NCBI GenBank assembly: GCA_007922225.1
Contig: ML679941.1
Coordinates: forward strand, 53,882,235 to 53,946,234
Direction: 5' to 3'
Length of the DNA stretch: 64,000 bases
Source: Emydura subglobosa
Taxonomy: Eukaryota > Chordata > Testudines > Chelidae
Made by a program: the position numbers and the translations under genes. The notes below the pieces were generated by a model. The model searched no databases. It saw nothing but the letters and a program-made list of their open reading frames with translations, and had not been told where the DNA came from. Below, piece after piece: positions 45,335 through 56,274 of the stretch (positions are counted from its first letter, which is position 1; each line of letters opens with the position of its first letter).

Positions 45335-45641
45335 CAACAATGACAAACCATGACTGAGAGGAAGACCTGGTGGAGAGTGACCAGAGAGAACTTCAGAGGT
45401 GATTCTGAAGCAAACCAGTGGCACCAACAAAGAACAGAAGCCAGGATAGGAAGTGGCCCACAGAGCAGGCATAGGAGCATTCACCCCCTAGGCCACACAT
45501 TTTGAACTACTATTTACTGGGCCCTGGACTGGAACCTGGTGGAGCAGAGAGGACCCAGGTTCCCCTAACCTGGTCATTAATTCTCACCACTGGGTGGCAT
45601 AACCATGGACTCTTGCCACTAGGAAGTACTGCTGGGCTCAG
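45335..45641 (+). repeat. 3' LTR remnant of the Gmr1-type element
   Basis: Direct repeat of 40625-40905 with many substitutions: AGTGGCACCAACA, CATTTTGxACTACTATTTACTGGGCCC (in pieces) and CCCAGGTTCCCCTAACC are common to both. Lacks the LTR start and the final CAAAAGAACACCCTAAACACA-type end. Confidence 0.75.
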
Positions 45642-47778
45642 ATGCCAAGCCCCCTGACTAGCAAGTTGTTCTTTTTTTCTATTCTTTGTGGTATTTCATT
45701 AGTAATACTTATTATTACAATAGTATAGGTATATAAGGCACAAAAAAAGACTAGGGCCATGTCCTAAAGACTTTACAGAGTAATGTAAATAGAATAACAT
45801 GAAAACAGATAATGCCAAACTTGAAGGGTGGGGCATTAGGGGATGACAAAACAGGTGAGAAATGGAGAAAGTGCTTGGAGAACATTTGATGTGTAATTTT
45901 GGTGTTTCACAACTAGGATCTTTGCGTTACATTAGCTCATTTTCCCCAAATTAATAGTGTTTATTTGTATTGTGGTAGTGCCTAGAGGCTCAGGGATTAG
46001 TGCCCCATTGTGCTAGGGACTCTACACACACACACACACAGTCCCTGCCTGTTAGAACTTACAACTAAGCGTATGAGGCATAACAGGTACAGAGAAGCAA
46101 AACGGGATGGGGGAGATGGACAAAGTGACAGTAAAATGATCATATGTGGCATAATGAGCAGCTGTCATGACATGCCCACTGCCTAGCCATTAATAAACCA
46201 ATTGTGGTCAAACAGGGGATTGATGATGGCACATGGTGGAGGTTAATGTTGGAAAGTTAGCCATAAGAAATGAGTTTTGAGGCGTGCGTGGAAGGATAGT
46301 GAGAAGTAGGTACACATGCAGACAGACTATCCCAGGCATAAGGGGCGATGTGAGAGAAGGAGAAAGGGAGTATGAAGACAAGCGGCATTAGCTGAGCACA
46401 GTGTATGTAGGGGTGAGCAGCAGGACAGAAGAAACGTTTCAAGAGGCAGATTCATTAAAGAGCCCTGAAGGCAACAATGTAGAGTCTGAATTTGGTTTAG
46501 AAGACTGGAGGCCAGTACAGATCCAGGAAAGGAGTGACATAATCACTGAGGTGGTAGAGTTGGATGCTTCTCACCAGCAGCATGAGACAAGCCTGAAATG
46601 CAGTGTTTAGATCTTTATTTCAACCTCCCTAAAGCCCAGGCTATTTAAATCTTGGGTTTTGGTTTAGCCCATTATGGACATTAAAGAGGAGCCACCCATA
46701 CGATCTAAATCTGGATCCAGATTTCTAGTCCAAACTCAAAGTTAGAAAATAGGTTTTGGATCCAAGGCTTGGTTTCAGGCCTACCACTACAGCAAAACTT
46801 GGTTCTCCTGCATGTCATTGCTAGCCCACATTAATGGAATCTATATTCAATCTATACTAGTATTTGAAATAGGTAACAGCACCTCTTAACACCTGCAGTT
46901 GGGGGATTTCCTATTGTGCATCTCTCTGCTTGTATGCCAGTAATAGGATTGTCTTCAACCACGGAAGGTTAATAGAATAACCCCATTGCTTCCTGCAGTG
47001 TCTTTCTCTAGCGTGAATATTTTTTCGTATGGGAATGTCATATGCCTGTTGAACACTCTTTGGGGATACAATATAGGTTTTTCTGAGAGTCGCAGACTTA
47101 AAGACGTGTGGTATAATCAGACAGGTTTGTTTCCTGTCATTTATTGCCCGGCTAGTACGAACACCTTTTTTTTTTTTTTCTGAACTGAGTCTGTGGTCAG
47201 CTGCATGCGATGCTAATACACAATTACGGTAAATTTACTATTTACCAGCTGAAATTTCCTGTAAAACTTTTGTGGGCTAGCAATACAAAATGAAACCAAT
47301 TAGACAGCTTTTAACAGATGAGAATTTCTTTTACTTTGCTGCAGCTGGATTGAATACTGACTAACTCCTACAAGCGTTAGCAAGAGTGAAAAAGGTATAT
47401 TGTAAATATATTTTTAGATACATTTTGTTCTGTCATCAAGCAAAGAAGTGTGATGGGCTCGATGGGGCTAATCCTCCATGGTGCTGCATAAATTCAATAG
47501 AACTTGCAGGTGCTATTTTGATATGTGTATTAATTCAGTATAGGCTTCTGTAGTGCTCAACCTAAATCCACTTGTTATATTTTGTAGAATGAGATTTTTG
47601 GGGCAGAGACTGTCTTGCACAGTGGAGCCCCCAACCCTGATTAGGGCTTCTTGAAGCAACCATAATACGAATATAAATAATACTGGTGGAGGAGGGACAC
47701 CAGTGGACATTTTCTTTCTCTTCAATGGGGAAGAGGGAGGGGATAGGAGCTACTGTAAGCAGAGGTTGGTTATTTTAC
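45642..47778. other. No gene seen; old repeats
   Basis: 45950-46620 has the wording of old amniote repeats: AGTGCCTAGAGGCTC, CCCATTGTGCTAGGGACTCTACAC with a CA microsatellite at 46024-46040, and a GA-rich AAGGAGAAAGGGAG part. The 69-codon frame there has no domain. 47167-47180 is T14. 47585-47680 resembles the L2/MIR-type tail at 20.6 kb. Confidence 0.4.
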
Positions 47779-47905
47779 CTCTGTATTAGGCACTGGTCCA
47801 ACTGCTGCTGGAATATTATGTCCAGTTCTGGGATTCACATTTCAAAAAGGTTGTAGATAAATCGGAGAGGGTTTAGAGACGAGCCACAAGAACGATTAAA
47901 GGATC
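47779..47905 (+). mobile_element. Small CR1 fragment
   Basis: Plus strand coding for the CR1 segment around [12 protein letters not shown], here decayed: CTGCTGGAATATTATGTCCAGTTCTGGG, CATTTCAAAAAGGTTGTAGATAAATC, GAGCCACAAGAACGATTAAAGG (each read as shorter pieces). About 130 bp, no ends. Confidence 0.65.
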
Positions 47906-48566
47906 ATCGGACGTTAGCTCTACGAAGTAATGCTTCTGCAGCCTAGGGTAACAGGAAATGACATGGTGTGGACATATTAACCACTGAACTTTTTAAGCAA
48001 ACTTAAGGGTGGCAAACAAAACCCACAGAATGTATTTTGCATCAGAAGGTGTGTGATATAGCTGTTCTACTGCCCAGTACCTACTGATTTGTTTTTGATG
48101 TTTCCATCATGACCTTTTGACAGCCAGCTTTTCACACATCACAGCAGACAAAAGGTTATTGAGATTATAAAGGCTGATGTTTTAGAGGATAAAAATTTAT
48201 CATCGTTAGAGATGGCAGTCCAAACCCGAGCTGGGTTGCACTGCAGCCACTTCCCACCACACCCTGGGCATAAAGCAGTTCTAAACTTGCCCTCGCTGGC
48301 CAAAAGAAAATCACTCCAGTGCCCATAACATAGAGAGGTCTTAACAGCTGCTACACCACAGCCTCCTTGAAGCTGCTGTAGGGGGGTGTGAATGAAGAAA
48401 AGGGGATAAGACCAAGCTTCCTTATGTCTCAGTCATTCCTAGCTGTCATATTGGCTATTTGAGGCTATTAGTAGCTGTCACATTTTAGAGCAGCCTTTAA
48501 ATTGCTGTTGTGCAGACCAGGACCCCAACCTAGCATACAGCTATCCCAGGCTCAGGGGAGCACTAA
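47906..48566. other. No gene seen
   Basis: Non-coding sequence between CR1 and MITE; nothing recognised. Confidence 0.3.
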
Positions 48567-48821
48567 GGGTATGACTACACTGCAATTAAAATTTCACGGC
48601 TGGCCCCTGCCAGCTGACTGGGGCTCATGGGGCTTGGGCTAAGGGGCTCTTTAATTGCAGTGTAGACAGTTAGGCTCAGGCTGGAGCTTGGGCTCTAGGA
48701 CCCTGCAAGGTGGGAGGGTCTCAGAGCTCAGCCTGCAGTCCAAGCCTGAATGTCTAGAGTGCAATTAAACAACCCCTTAGCCTGAGCCCCATGAGCCTGA
48801 GTCAGCAGTGTTGACATACCA
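48567..48821. mobile_element. PIF/Harbinger-type MITE, same subfamily as 38216-38445
   Basis: Left end GGGTATGACTACACTGCAATT, right end GTGTTGACATACC (last base changed). The body shares CCAGCTGACTGGGGCTCATGGGG and the CTGGAGCTTGGGCTCTAGGACCC block. An internal TTTAATTGCAGTGTAGACA at about 48650 repeats the end string. Left flank is TAA; the right flank does not repeat it clearly. Confidence 0.7.
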
Positions 48822-48999
48822 AAACTGACCTAATGGCACTTCTGCACTCTTTCATCTGGTTGCATTGTGTGGTCTGCAACTGCAGCCGACGACCTGATCT
48901 TATATCTTTAAGTAGCATAAAATATCTCTGGCCAGCTTGGACATCTTTGTGTTATGATAAAAATAACTATATTGAAAACAATATATAGTATAGCATCCG

Positions 49000-50095
49000 A
49001 CGCCTTAACTTGGCCTTTCACAGGTATATTAAGGTGTCCCACTGTCTGGTATGGCTTATAACTCTGAGTGCCGATCTCAGGGCAGACTGTCAGAAAGCAG
49101 GGCTGACACCCCAAACTGGTGGCATATCCTAGAATTAGACTTTACCAAGCCAGTAACAAATGTGCACTCCTGGATTACTATATTAGTGTTACCATGAAGC
49201 CACAGGCAGGCCCCGTAAGCTCTCCAGCCCCTCTTTACTATCTAGACAAACTGGGCTTTATGACGAAAGGTTATTAAAACCAAAACTCACCACACACTAG
49301 ATTCTTCCAACCCCAAAGGGTTGGTCACTCACCCCAAGCCAGTGAATGCTCTAGATCTCACACCAAAAACAATGGTGGCAGCCAATTTCTTTAGTAAACT
49401 AAACTACAGATTTATTAGCTAAGGAAAAGCAATGAGAGTTATTCAGAGGTTAATGCAGGTAAAATATATAACAGGTGAGTTAGAGTTTATAAATCCAATT
49501 GATATCAGAGATGTAATGTCTGCTAGTTTCCATAAATCTCTCATGGTTACCCAAAATGGCTCTGAAGACCTCTGGCCTATCACTCAGGATCCCCGCTGTC
49601 AGAATCCATCAACAAGTGTTCCCAGCATAGCACTGTCTCTTGCTTTGTTGACTCAATGCAGACAAAGTGTGTGGATTTTCCACAGTTGAACGTAAAGACC
49701 CATGCTTTGAAGTTAACATGTTTCTCCATTTACAGTTGTAAGACTCCAGTACCGTTTAATGGGCAATTCAGAGATAAGGCATTCAGTTACAGTCATCCAG
49801 AAAATCTTTCATTAGTTTGCAGGAACAATGTGATAGCCAGAAACAATCCCTCATTAGTTATCATGCAGTTTACATATCAAACACCTCCTCACCTTAGCAC
49901 TTTTGATCTAAGACTAATTAAGCACAGGGATAGCAATCACAGGAAACAGGTAAACACAATAACATTACACGTCCTTTAAATTATATCAACACACAATTAA
50001 CTAATATACTTCATACTTCTTTGACATTCACACACAAGAATTCTCCTGAGACTCTGACCTGATCTGGCTATCAATATCACATAAGGTATTTTACT
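49000..50095 (-). repeat. LTR-like interspersed repeat (endogenous retrovirus-derived, tentative)
   Basis: Matches my memory of a common turtle LTR-type repeat: CAGTAACAAATGTGCACTCC, AACTCACCACACACTAGATTCTTCC, CTACAGATTTATTAGCTAAGG, TTGTTGACTCAATGCAGAC, CTCATTAGTTATCATGCAG and TCTGACCTGATCTGGCTATCA in this order. On the minus strand TTAGCTAATAAATCTG could hold the poly(A) signal. No TG...CA borders or duplication were established and no gag, pol or env sequence adjoins. Confidence 0.4.
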
Positions 50096-50194
50096 TCGTG
50101 TTGTAGGTGTCCTGTTCATCAAATATTTTCTGGGTGGTTCATGAATGTGGATTTGTTGCAGGTCTTCACAGCTTGGCCCTCTCTGAGTATATTT

Positions 50195-50213
50195 AAAAAA
50201 AAAAAAAAAAAAA
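50195..50213. repeat. A19 homopolymer
   Basis: Uninterrupted adenine run after GAGTATATTT. It may be the tail of a retroposed sequence, but nothing recognisable lies upstream except the LTR-like repeat. Confidence 0.9.
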
Positions 50214-51229
50214 GGTCTCTTCCTTAACTCTGGAGTTCTGACTTTGGCCAGGGCTGCTGTGGAAGATGAGGACGTACTTCTTTCCACTGTAAGTCCATAT
50301 ATGGTAGGTGAGTTATATCAATACTATGTTAGGGTCTCAAGAGAACACATGTGCCACTACGACAGTGATGTAGTCAAGGGAAACATTCAAAAGGGCTGGC
50401 CAAATGTAGGACCAAACTGTGGCAGGTCGCCATGTGGGTATTTGAGAGAGGCTGCAAGGATTTTCCTCCACTTTATGCCCCCATGCAGAGGCACGTCACA
50501 ACTGCAGTCCTTGCTCTCTGTTGAGTGCAGTGACTGTTCCATGCTAGTGCCCCTCTGGCCTACAGGCAATGCCAAAGGAATCGATATGCAGAACTAGGAG
50601 AGGTGATTGCAATGTTCTTGTCTGTGACAGCCAGGAAAGCTGGCTGCCTGCTTAGGAGAGAACATGTGCCAGATCCACTGACAGCAATGGGTTGTCTCTT
50701 CCTAAATTCTTCAAGTCATTGTGCTTCCCTGAGGCACAATGCCCTGGATGCTTCTGATGGGACAGAGTGTCTACATCACTTCCAACACAGGCAATGGCTA
50801 AAAACAATAGATCTTGAAACATATGAGGGAGCCCTTATTCACAAGCACACTGTTTGTGAGCTTATCCTTCTGAATGATAAGATGAGATTGGATATGTCCA
50901 GGCATTAAGTTATTGCCAACTTGCTAAATGAAGATATTGATATGTGTCACCCATTTCTATAGTGACATACAGAAGAAGAACCTTATTTAATCTGACCCTT
51001 GACTTTAGCTTATTTAAAGTACTAGTTGTATGTGACAGAATGCTGATGTATATGGTAGAAGAGGTGCTTTAGATCACCTAAAAAGGCAAGTTCTCTGGCT
51101 TGAAGAGCTTATACTATAACTGTACATGTGCACAATGCACTGCATAATAATTAATGTGGAAGAATATAGAAATACATTAATACTAGGTAATCAGAATGGT
51201 AAACTAGGGCAGTTAATTTCCTTGGCAAT
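50214..51229. other. No gene recognised; longest frames 117 and 101 codons
   Basis: 50244-50597 and 50603-50908 are open on the plus strand for 117 and 101 codons with balanced composition and only 5 bases between them. Neither shows a domain, and the two lie in different frames. This is the best-looking anonymous open stretch outside transposons, but I would not call it a gene without a match. Confidence 0.25.
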
Positions 51230-52351
51230 TACCCTTCTTGCCTGATTTTTAGGAGATTATTATTGTTTATATAATATGAGTTATAGGCTCACCAATTAAT
51301 CTGATCCGAAGGCAATAAGATTTTTCTCCAAGAATCAGGCTCCACAGAGTTTTGCAAGGACCCTCAGGATGTATGACAAGGACACTCACACTGAGCACAA
51401 AAATACCACCTTAAAGACTTCTATTGAGATAAAATGGAATAATGATCAAATGGACGATAATCAATTAGAATAACAAAGGAAATAATATTGTTTTAGTGGT
51501 AGATGTAGTATTATGTACTATAAAGCCTTTTAGATTAACATGCTCACACCCTTCCTTGATAACCTGATGGTAAGAGACATAGGAACAGCCTCACCCCTGG
51601 CACACCCAAAGAGTCCGATGGCCCAGGTTCCTCAGTTGTTGAGTGGGAGGTGAAGAACTTAGGAGAAGCTAGAGAGCTAAAGCTATAGAAGCTAACTTAG
51701 AATTTGACTCAACTAACTAACGTAAGAACTAAGAATTAAGAACTAAGAATTAAGAATTAAGAAACTACGAACTAACAAACTAACTTAGCATGGTGATGGT
51801 GGGTTGCCCTTTTTAAAAAGTCTGAGCATTATGTGTCCTCCTTCCTTGTCCAAACTCAATTTCATTATCCACAAAATATCAGGGTACACTTAAATCTATA
51901 GGCTGGCATGTTCGTACATATTAATGACATACTCATATCTATTAATGACCATTAGCTTATTCTCACATCTGTTATTTCTGGTCTAACCATTAATTTCCAT
52001 GTTCTTTGTGGTGTACCTGCTACGTTTATAGAGGCCATTAACTTGGGTAGCCCCCTACCTATATTAAACCTGTTTTAATGCAGCCTTACTTATCTATGCT
52101 AAAGATCACAAACATATATATACTTTATGGTTTAGCCTATCATCACTTATCTGATCTAAAGGTCCCGAACATACGGATGCTAACTTGCCTTAGCTCAATA
52201 TATAGGATGTGGCCTATAGGTTCCTTGTGTTATGGCAAAAAAATACTCTAATAGAAATCTCTAAACCTATTATAAAAAAACAAACAATCAAACTAATAAG
52301 AAAAGATATATAAACAAGCAAGCAGGCTAGCCCTATGGGCTACACCCTACA
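51230..52351 (-). repeat. Candidate LTR, minus orientation, with an AAGAACTAAGAATT array
   Basis: The right border CCCTACA at 52345-52351 would be the TG start of an LTR read on the minus strand (TGTAGGGTGTAGCCCATAGG). 51740-51785 has an array of AAGAACTAAGAATT-like units. The left border and a flanking duplication were not found, so extent is approximate and the LTR call is a suggestion only. Confidence 0.3.
51724..51785. repeat. AAGAACTAAGAATT tandem array
   Basis: About four irregular 7-14 bp units of AAGAACT/AAGAATT type with decay toward the right end (ACTACGAACTAAC). Confidence 0.7.
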
Positions 52352-52649
52352 AAGCATGTTCATTGGAAATTATGACATTTCAGCTATGACCAAACTTGTA
52401 AATTCCCATGGCAACTAGTGAAAATGTCCATTCTTGCACATGCATATTTCCTATTTTGCAGGGGGAAGGGGGATGTTCTAAGGATCACTCAATAAAGGAT
52501 TGCTTAGTTATGTATAGTGCAAGAGCTATTATATTATCAAAATGATCAGTCACATGCAAATTTTCCCATTTAATAATGTGGCTTTCATTTTGCACTACTT
52601 ACCAAACAGATGCCATTGATGCATTCTGCCAACTATTCTTACATTTGGT

Positions 52650-52745
52650 TAGATTTATATATTTTAAGGCCAGAAGAAACCATTATGATCATCTGGACTA
52701 AACTCCTGTATAACACAAGCCTTGTTGAAACTGGCGTAATATATC
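52650..52745 (-). mobile_element. CR1 3' end fragment, minus strand
   Basis: TTTTAAGGCCAGAAGAAACCATTATGATCATCTGGACT is the complement of the CR1 3' terminus, with substitutions. Coding part absent. Confidence 0.7.
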
Positions 52746-54087
52746 ACTTATGCCACCTGAATTGACAGCCAGAAATACAGGCCGTACCAGCCAGCAAGCA
52801 TGAACATAGTGAGACTGTTAGGGGTCAGATTGCTGGTGTAGCTTAGCATCCTTTTAAAGTGAGTGGAGCCATGCTGAATTACACTAACAAAGTCTGGACC
52901 TCAGGGCTTAATTCCCATCCAACAATGTCTAAATAGCTGTCTCTTTGGCTTGAAGGCTATAGATAGTAGTGAGAAGCTTTATTGTGACTAGAGTGAAAAG
53001 ATTATTTAGCCCAGCATCCCAAAATAACTGCAATACTGAGAACTCTTGATGAATGTGGATTAATAACTCAGCCAGTGAAAGTGGCATCAAGGAAACCTTC
53101 GTGAGATTTCCACTGAATAGGATTCCTAACCACTGAACAAAAAATGTTACAAATGGATAAATAGGCCTGAGTTCAAATAAAGAGTCTCAAGAATATATAG
53201 AGTGTGGCTGCAAATCCAAAAGGGCCCTGATTTTCAGAGGTGCTAAACGTCCACCAGTCCCACTGCCATCAATGGGAACTGCGAGTCACCAGCCCCTTTC
53301 AAAGTCTGGGTCTGATGTAATACACACAGTCTGGTATTTGTTGCCACTCACCGTAGCGGTATCCAACTGCCAAACAAATTAAGAAAAAAAATATGCTGAT
53401 GTTGATGACATAGGTTATGGACAGGCTGCACTCGTCACAAAATTTTCAGGTAGTTTGATATATATAATCATGTACAAATTGCCTGCAATGATGTGTTCCA
53501 GCACCTCCACTAGGGTGCAGTCTTCCACATTCCTTGTGAATCTGTTCCTAGTGCTCTCAATGCTCTGTTCAATACGCAGTTGTATCGCCTACATAACTCT
53601 CTAAACATTTCAGTAAATATTTAAAACTTGTTTGTAAAATTTGAAGTGGGAAAATGAAAATGGCAGTTGAAAATTATATTTCATGCTGAATATTGATAAA
53701 ATTCCCTTCAAGAGCCAGTGACATCTGAAGTACAGACTTCCTGCCTTTTCTGCCACACAATTTCATTAAACAAAGGGAATGGAAACAACACGTATTTATG
53801 GTATATATGAGGTCCCTCACCCTGGGAGAGAAGCCAAAATCTACAGCACAGATTAATCATGATTTTAGTGAGGTGACAATTGTCTCCCATATTGTTAAAG
53901 TAAAGCACTAAGTACATCTAAAATAATAGGCTATGCAGTATTTTCTTCTTTACAAAACTGATGAGTTTTAGGTATTTTTCTAAAAAACTTGACTATTCAC
54001 CTCACAGCACCCCTTCTGTTCCCTGTGTTTGGAGCCTAGAGAGATTCATAAGGCATATTTCTTTATTGTGTGGATTAAAGAAATACA
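52746..54087. other. No gene seen; one fold-back palindrome
   Basis: 53226-53310 is a fold-back of the CTGATTTTCAGAGGTGCT / CCTTTCAAAGTCTGGG type. The rest is AT-rich without motif. Confidence 0.35.
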
Positions 54088-54977
54088 TAGATTCATAGAA
54101 TCGTAGAAGATTAGAGTTGGGAGGGACCTCAGGAGGTCATCTAGTCCAACCCTCTGCTCAAACCAGGACTAACCTCAGCTAAATCATCCCAGCCAGGACT
54201 TTGTCAAGCCGCACTTTAAAAACTTCTAAAGATGGAGATTCCACCACCTCCCTAGGTAACCCATTCCAGTGCTTCACCATCCTCCTACTGAAAAACTTTT
54301 TCCTAATATCCAACCTAGATCTCCCCCACTGCAACTTGAGACCATTGCTCCTTGTTCTGTCATCTGCCACCACTGAGAACAGCCTAGCTCCATCTTCCCT
54401 GGAACCCCCTTTCAGGTAGTTAAAGGCTGCTATCAAATCCCCCCTCACTCTTCTCTTCTGGAGACTAAACAAGCCTAGTTCCCTCAGCCTCTTCTCATAA
54501 GTCCTGTGCTCCAGACCCCTAATCATTTTTGTTGCCCTCCGCTGGACTCTCTCCAACTTCTCCACATCCTTTTTGTAATGGGGGGCCCGAAACTGGACAC
54601 AATATTCCAAATGAGGCCTCACCAGTGTTGAATAGAGGGGAATAATCACTTCCCTCGATCTGCTGGCAATGCTCCTACTAATGCAGCCCAATATGCTATT
54701 AGCCTTCTTGGCAGGCAGAGCACACTGCTGACTCATATCCAGCTTCTTATCCACTGTATACCCCCAAGTCCTTTTCTGCAGAACTGCTGCCTAGCCCATC
54801 AGTCCCCAGTCTATACAGTGCATGGGATTCTTCTGTCCTAAGTGCAGGATTCTGCATTTGTCCTTGTTGAACCTCATCAGATTTCTTTTGGTCCAATCCT
54901 CTAATTTGTCTAGATCACTCTGTATCCTATATCTACCTTCCAGGGTATCTACCACTCCCTCTAGCTTAGTGTCATCT
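54088..54977 (-). mobile_element. CR1 LINE, 3' part (interrupted copy)
   Basis: The plus-strand end TCATAGAATCGTAGAAGATTAGAG then GGACCTCAGGAGGTCATCTAGTCC is the reversed CR1 3' tail. The copy continues beyond the inserted LTR at 56275-56940. This is the youngest-looking CR1 in the window, with a 191-codon frame intact. Confidence 0.9.
54179..54754 (-). pseudogene. CR1 ORF2 C-terminal region, 191 open codons
   Basis: The C-terminus of the CR1 ORF2 polyprotein (after the RT thumb) is read without a stop: [27 protein letters not shown], then [12 protein letters not shown] (residues 45-56), [50 protein letters not shown] and the end [31 protein letters not shown]. This end motif is general to CR1. 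The frame opens at a GTG, not an ATG, so it is the remainder of a larger ORF: upstream, 54755-54977 continues it with a stop and a frame change near EKRTWGYTV. Inactive since the RT is split. Confidence 0.85.
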
Positions 54978-56274
54978 TGTTATCCAAATAACAAATATCA
55001 CAGGATCTTTTTCAGGGGATAAGGCAACAAGCCAGGTTTACTGTGAATACAGAAATTTGGTAAATAGTATCAATAATGCAAATACCAGGGAAACAGGATC
55101 AGCACTGTAACAATATCAATATTGTGCTTTACTTAGTGAAATAGTATCAATAATGTAAATACCAGGAAAACAGTATCAGCATTGTATCAATATCAATATT
55201 GTGCTTTACCTAATGATTACAAATACAGAAACTCTTATTGATAAAGTATACTCCTTGACACGTTTCAATTGGTACTTTCATTCACACTCTCACAGGCATA
55301 CACGAACAGGGAGACAGACAAACATACATAGGGGTCTCACAGACGTTATAGTTACCATCTTTTTGGTGCTTGTGGTAGTCACTGGCCAGGTGCCTGTAAC
55401 ACGAGGGTGAGGAGCAAGGTTCTGCCGATGCGCATCGGTACTCCTGGATGGTGTGGTGATGTAGATCTGAACCTCCAACCTTCATCTTTCTCTCCCATTT
55501 TATAGGAAAAAGATCCCATTAAGTCTATGTGTTTTTGCTCTGTCATGCTGCATCTGCATTTGGTGTGATCCTTAATCACCCACATTGTTGCAAGCCTGAT
55601 CAGATTTTGTCCTTTGAAGTGGGCTGACTCCAAAGTTATAAGGGTGGGCTCCTCTTCGGCCAGTTAAGTGGTAAAAGTTTTTATCTTCGCTCCTTTCTTC
55701 CTCCCTCAAACGCTTGAGATGAGGCTTGTTTTTTCTTCATCATGTTTGATCATTGTTCAGTCACTCTCCCTGTCTACACCCACTTCAATTGCTCAGCCAT
55801 TCACACCTCAATCACTCAGCGCCAACACTTAGCTGAAGAATTCACATATTTTTTTTTAAAGCAAACATTATTTCATTTTTGTCAGTGTCTTTCACACTTA
55901 GGTAGGTATATTACATTTCATAGTGTGGTTTCTTATACTTAAAATAGGGTTTTTACAAATATTTTGAAAGTGGGTAAAATTAACAGATAAAATGGTCAGT
56001 GGAGTGGTTTTACAAACAATCTTAAAACAAACAGAGTTATACAAAGTACAGACAGATTTGAATTATTATGTCGTACATGGATATTTTTAAAAAGACTGAA
56101 ATGAACATTTGAAAGGGTAGAACGGTAAGAGTCAGTTGAGGTTTCAGCTTTTGATTAAAGTAACAATGTATCAGGCTGAAGTGCCTTCTGGTAGAAAGGC
56201 GAGAGGGGGTGGGGGGGGCTGTGTTTGTGGCTCTGTTCTTTCATGTTTTTCATGAAAACGGGGTTGGGCCAACA
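54978..56274 (-). mobile_element. 1.3-kb solo LTR-like insertion in CR1, 4-bp duplication
   Basis: Bounded by TGTTAT... (54978) and ...CCAACA (56274), that is TG...CA with complementary TGTT/AACA tips. The 4-bp direct repeat ATCT lies at 54974-54977 and 56275-56278, and removing the insert restores the CR1 reading. A 4-bp duplication fits ERV1-type LTRs. Orientation is inferred as minus: read that way the 3' side has ACAGTAAACC (a possible degenerate AATAAA) about 60 bases before the end. No internal region or coding remnant is present. A 77-bp tandem duplication lies inside. Alternative: another transposon class with TG/CA ends. Confidence 0.75.
55062..55215. repeat. 77-bp direct tandem duplication in the LTR
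   Basis: Units 55062-55138 and 55139-55215 share AAATAGTATCAATAATG, AAATACCAGG and CAATATCAATATTGTGCTTTAC with few substitutions. Duplicated blocks are common in LTR U3 or U5 regions; here the duplication is near the right-hand (3') end if the LTR is in minus orientation. Confidence 0.85.

Larger units (their letters stand above)
40364..45641 (+). mobile_element. Gmr1-type Ty3/gypsy LTR retrotransposon, defective
   Basis: Old element with matching LTR parts (40364-40924 and 45335-45641), gag, protease, integrase, then RT and an RNase H trace, all on the plus strand. Integrase comes before RT, the reverse of normal Ty3/gypsy order and characteristic of the Gmr1 group known from fish and other deuterostomes. 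Every gene is broken by stops or frameshifts. A GC-rich insertion at about 45010-45332 separates the RNase H trace from the 3' LTR, and the 3' LTR lacks its first and last parts. Flanking duplication cannot be tested because the 3' end is lost. Confidence 0.85.

Noticed and set aside
48567..48821. TAA target duplication for this MITE
   Set aside because: TAA is on the left flank only; the right flank does not repeat it, so I report no duplication.
48000..50095. Complete endogenous retrovirus
   Set aside because: Only LTR-like wording is seen; no gag, pol or env remnants and no borders.
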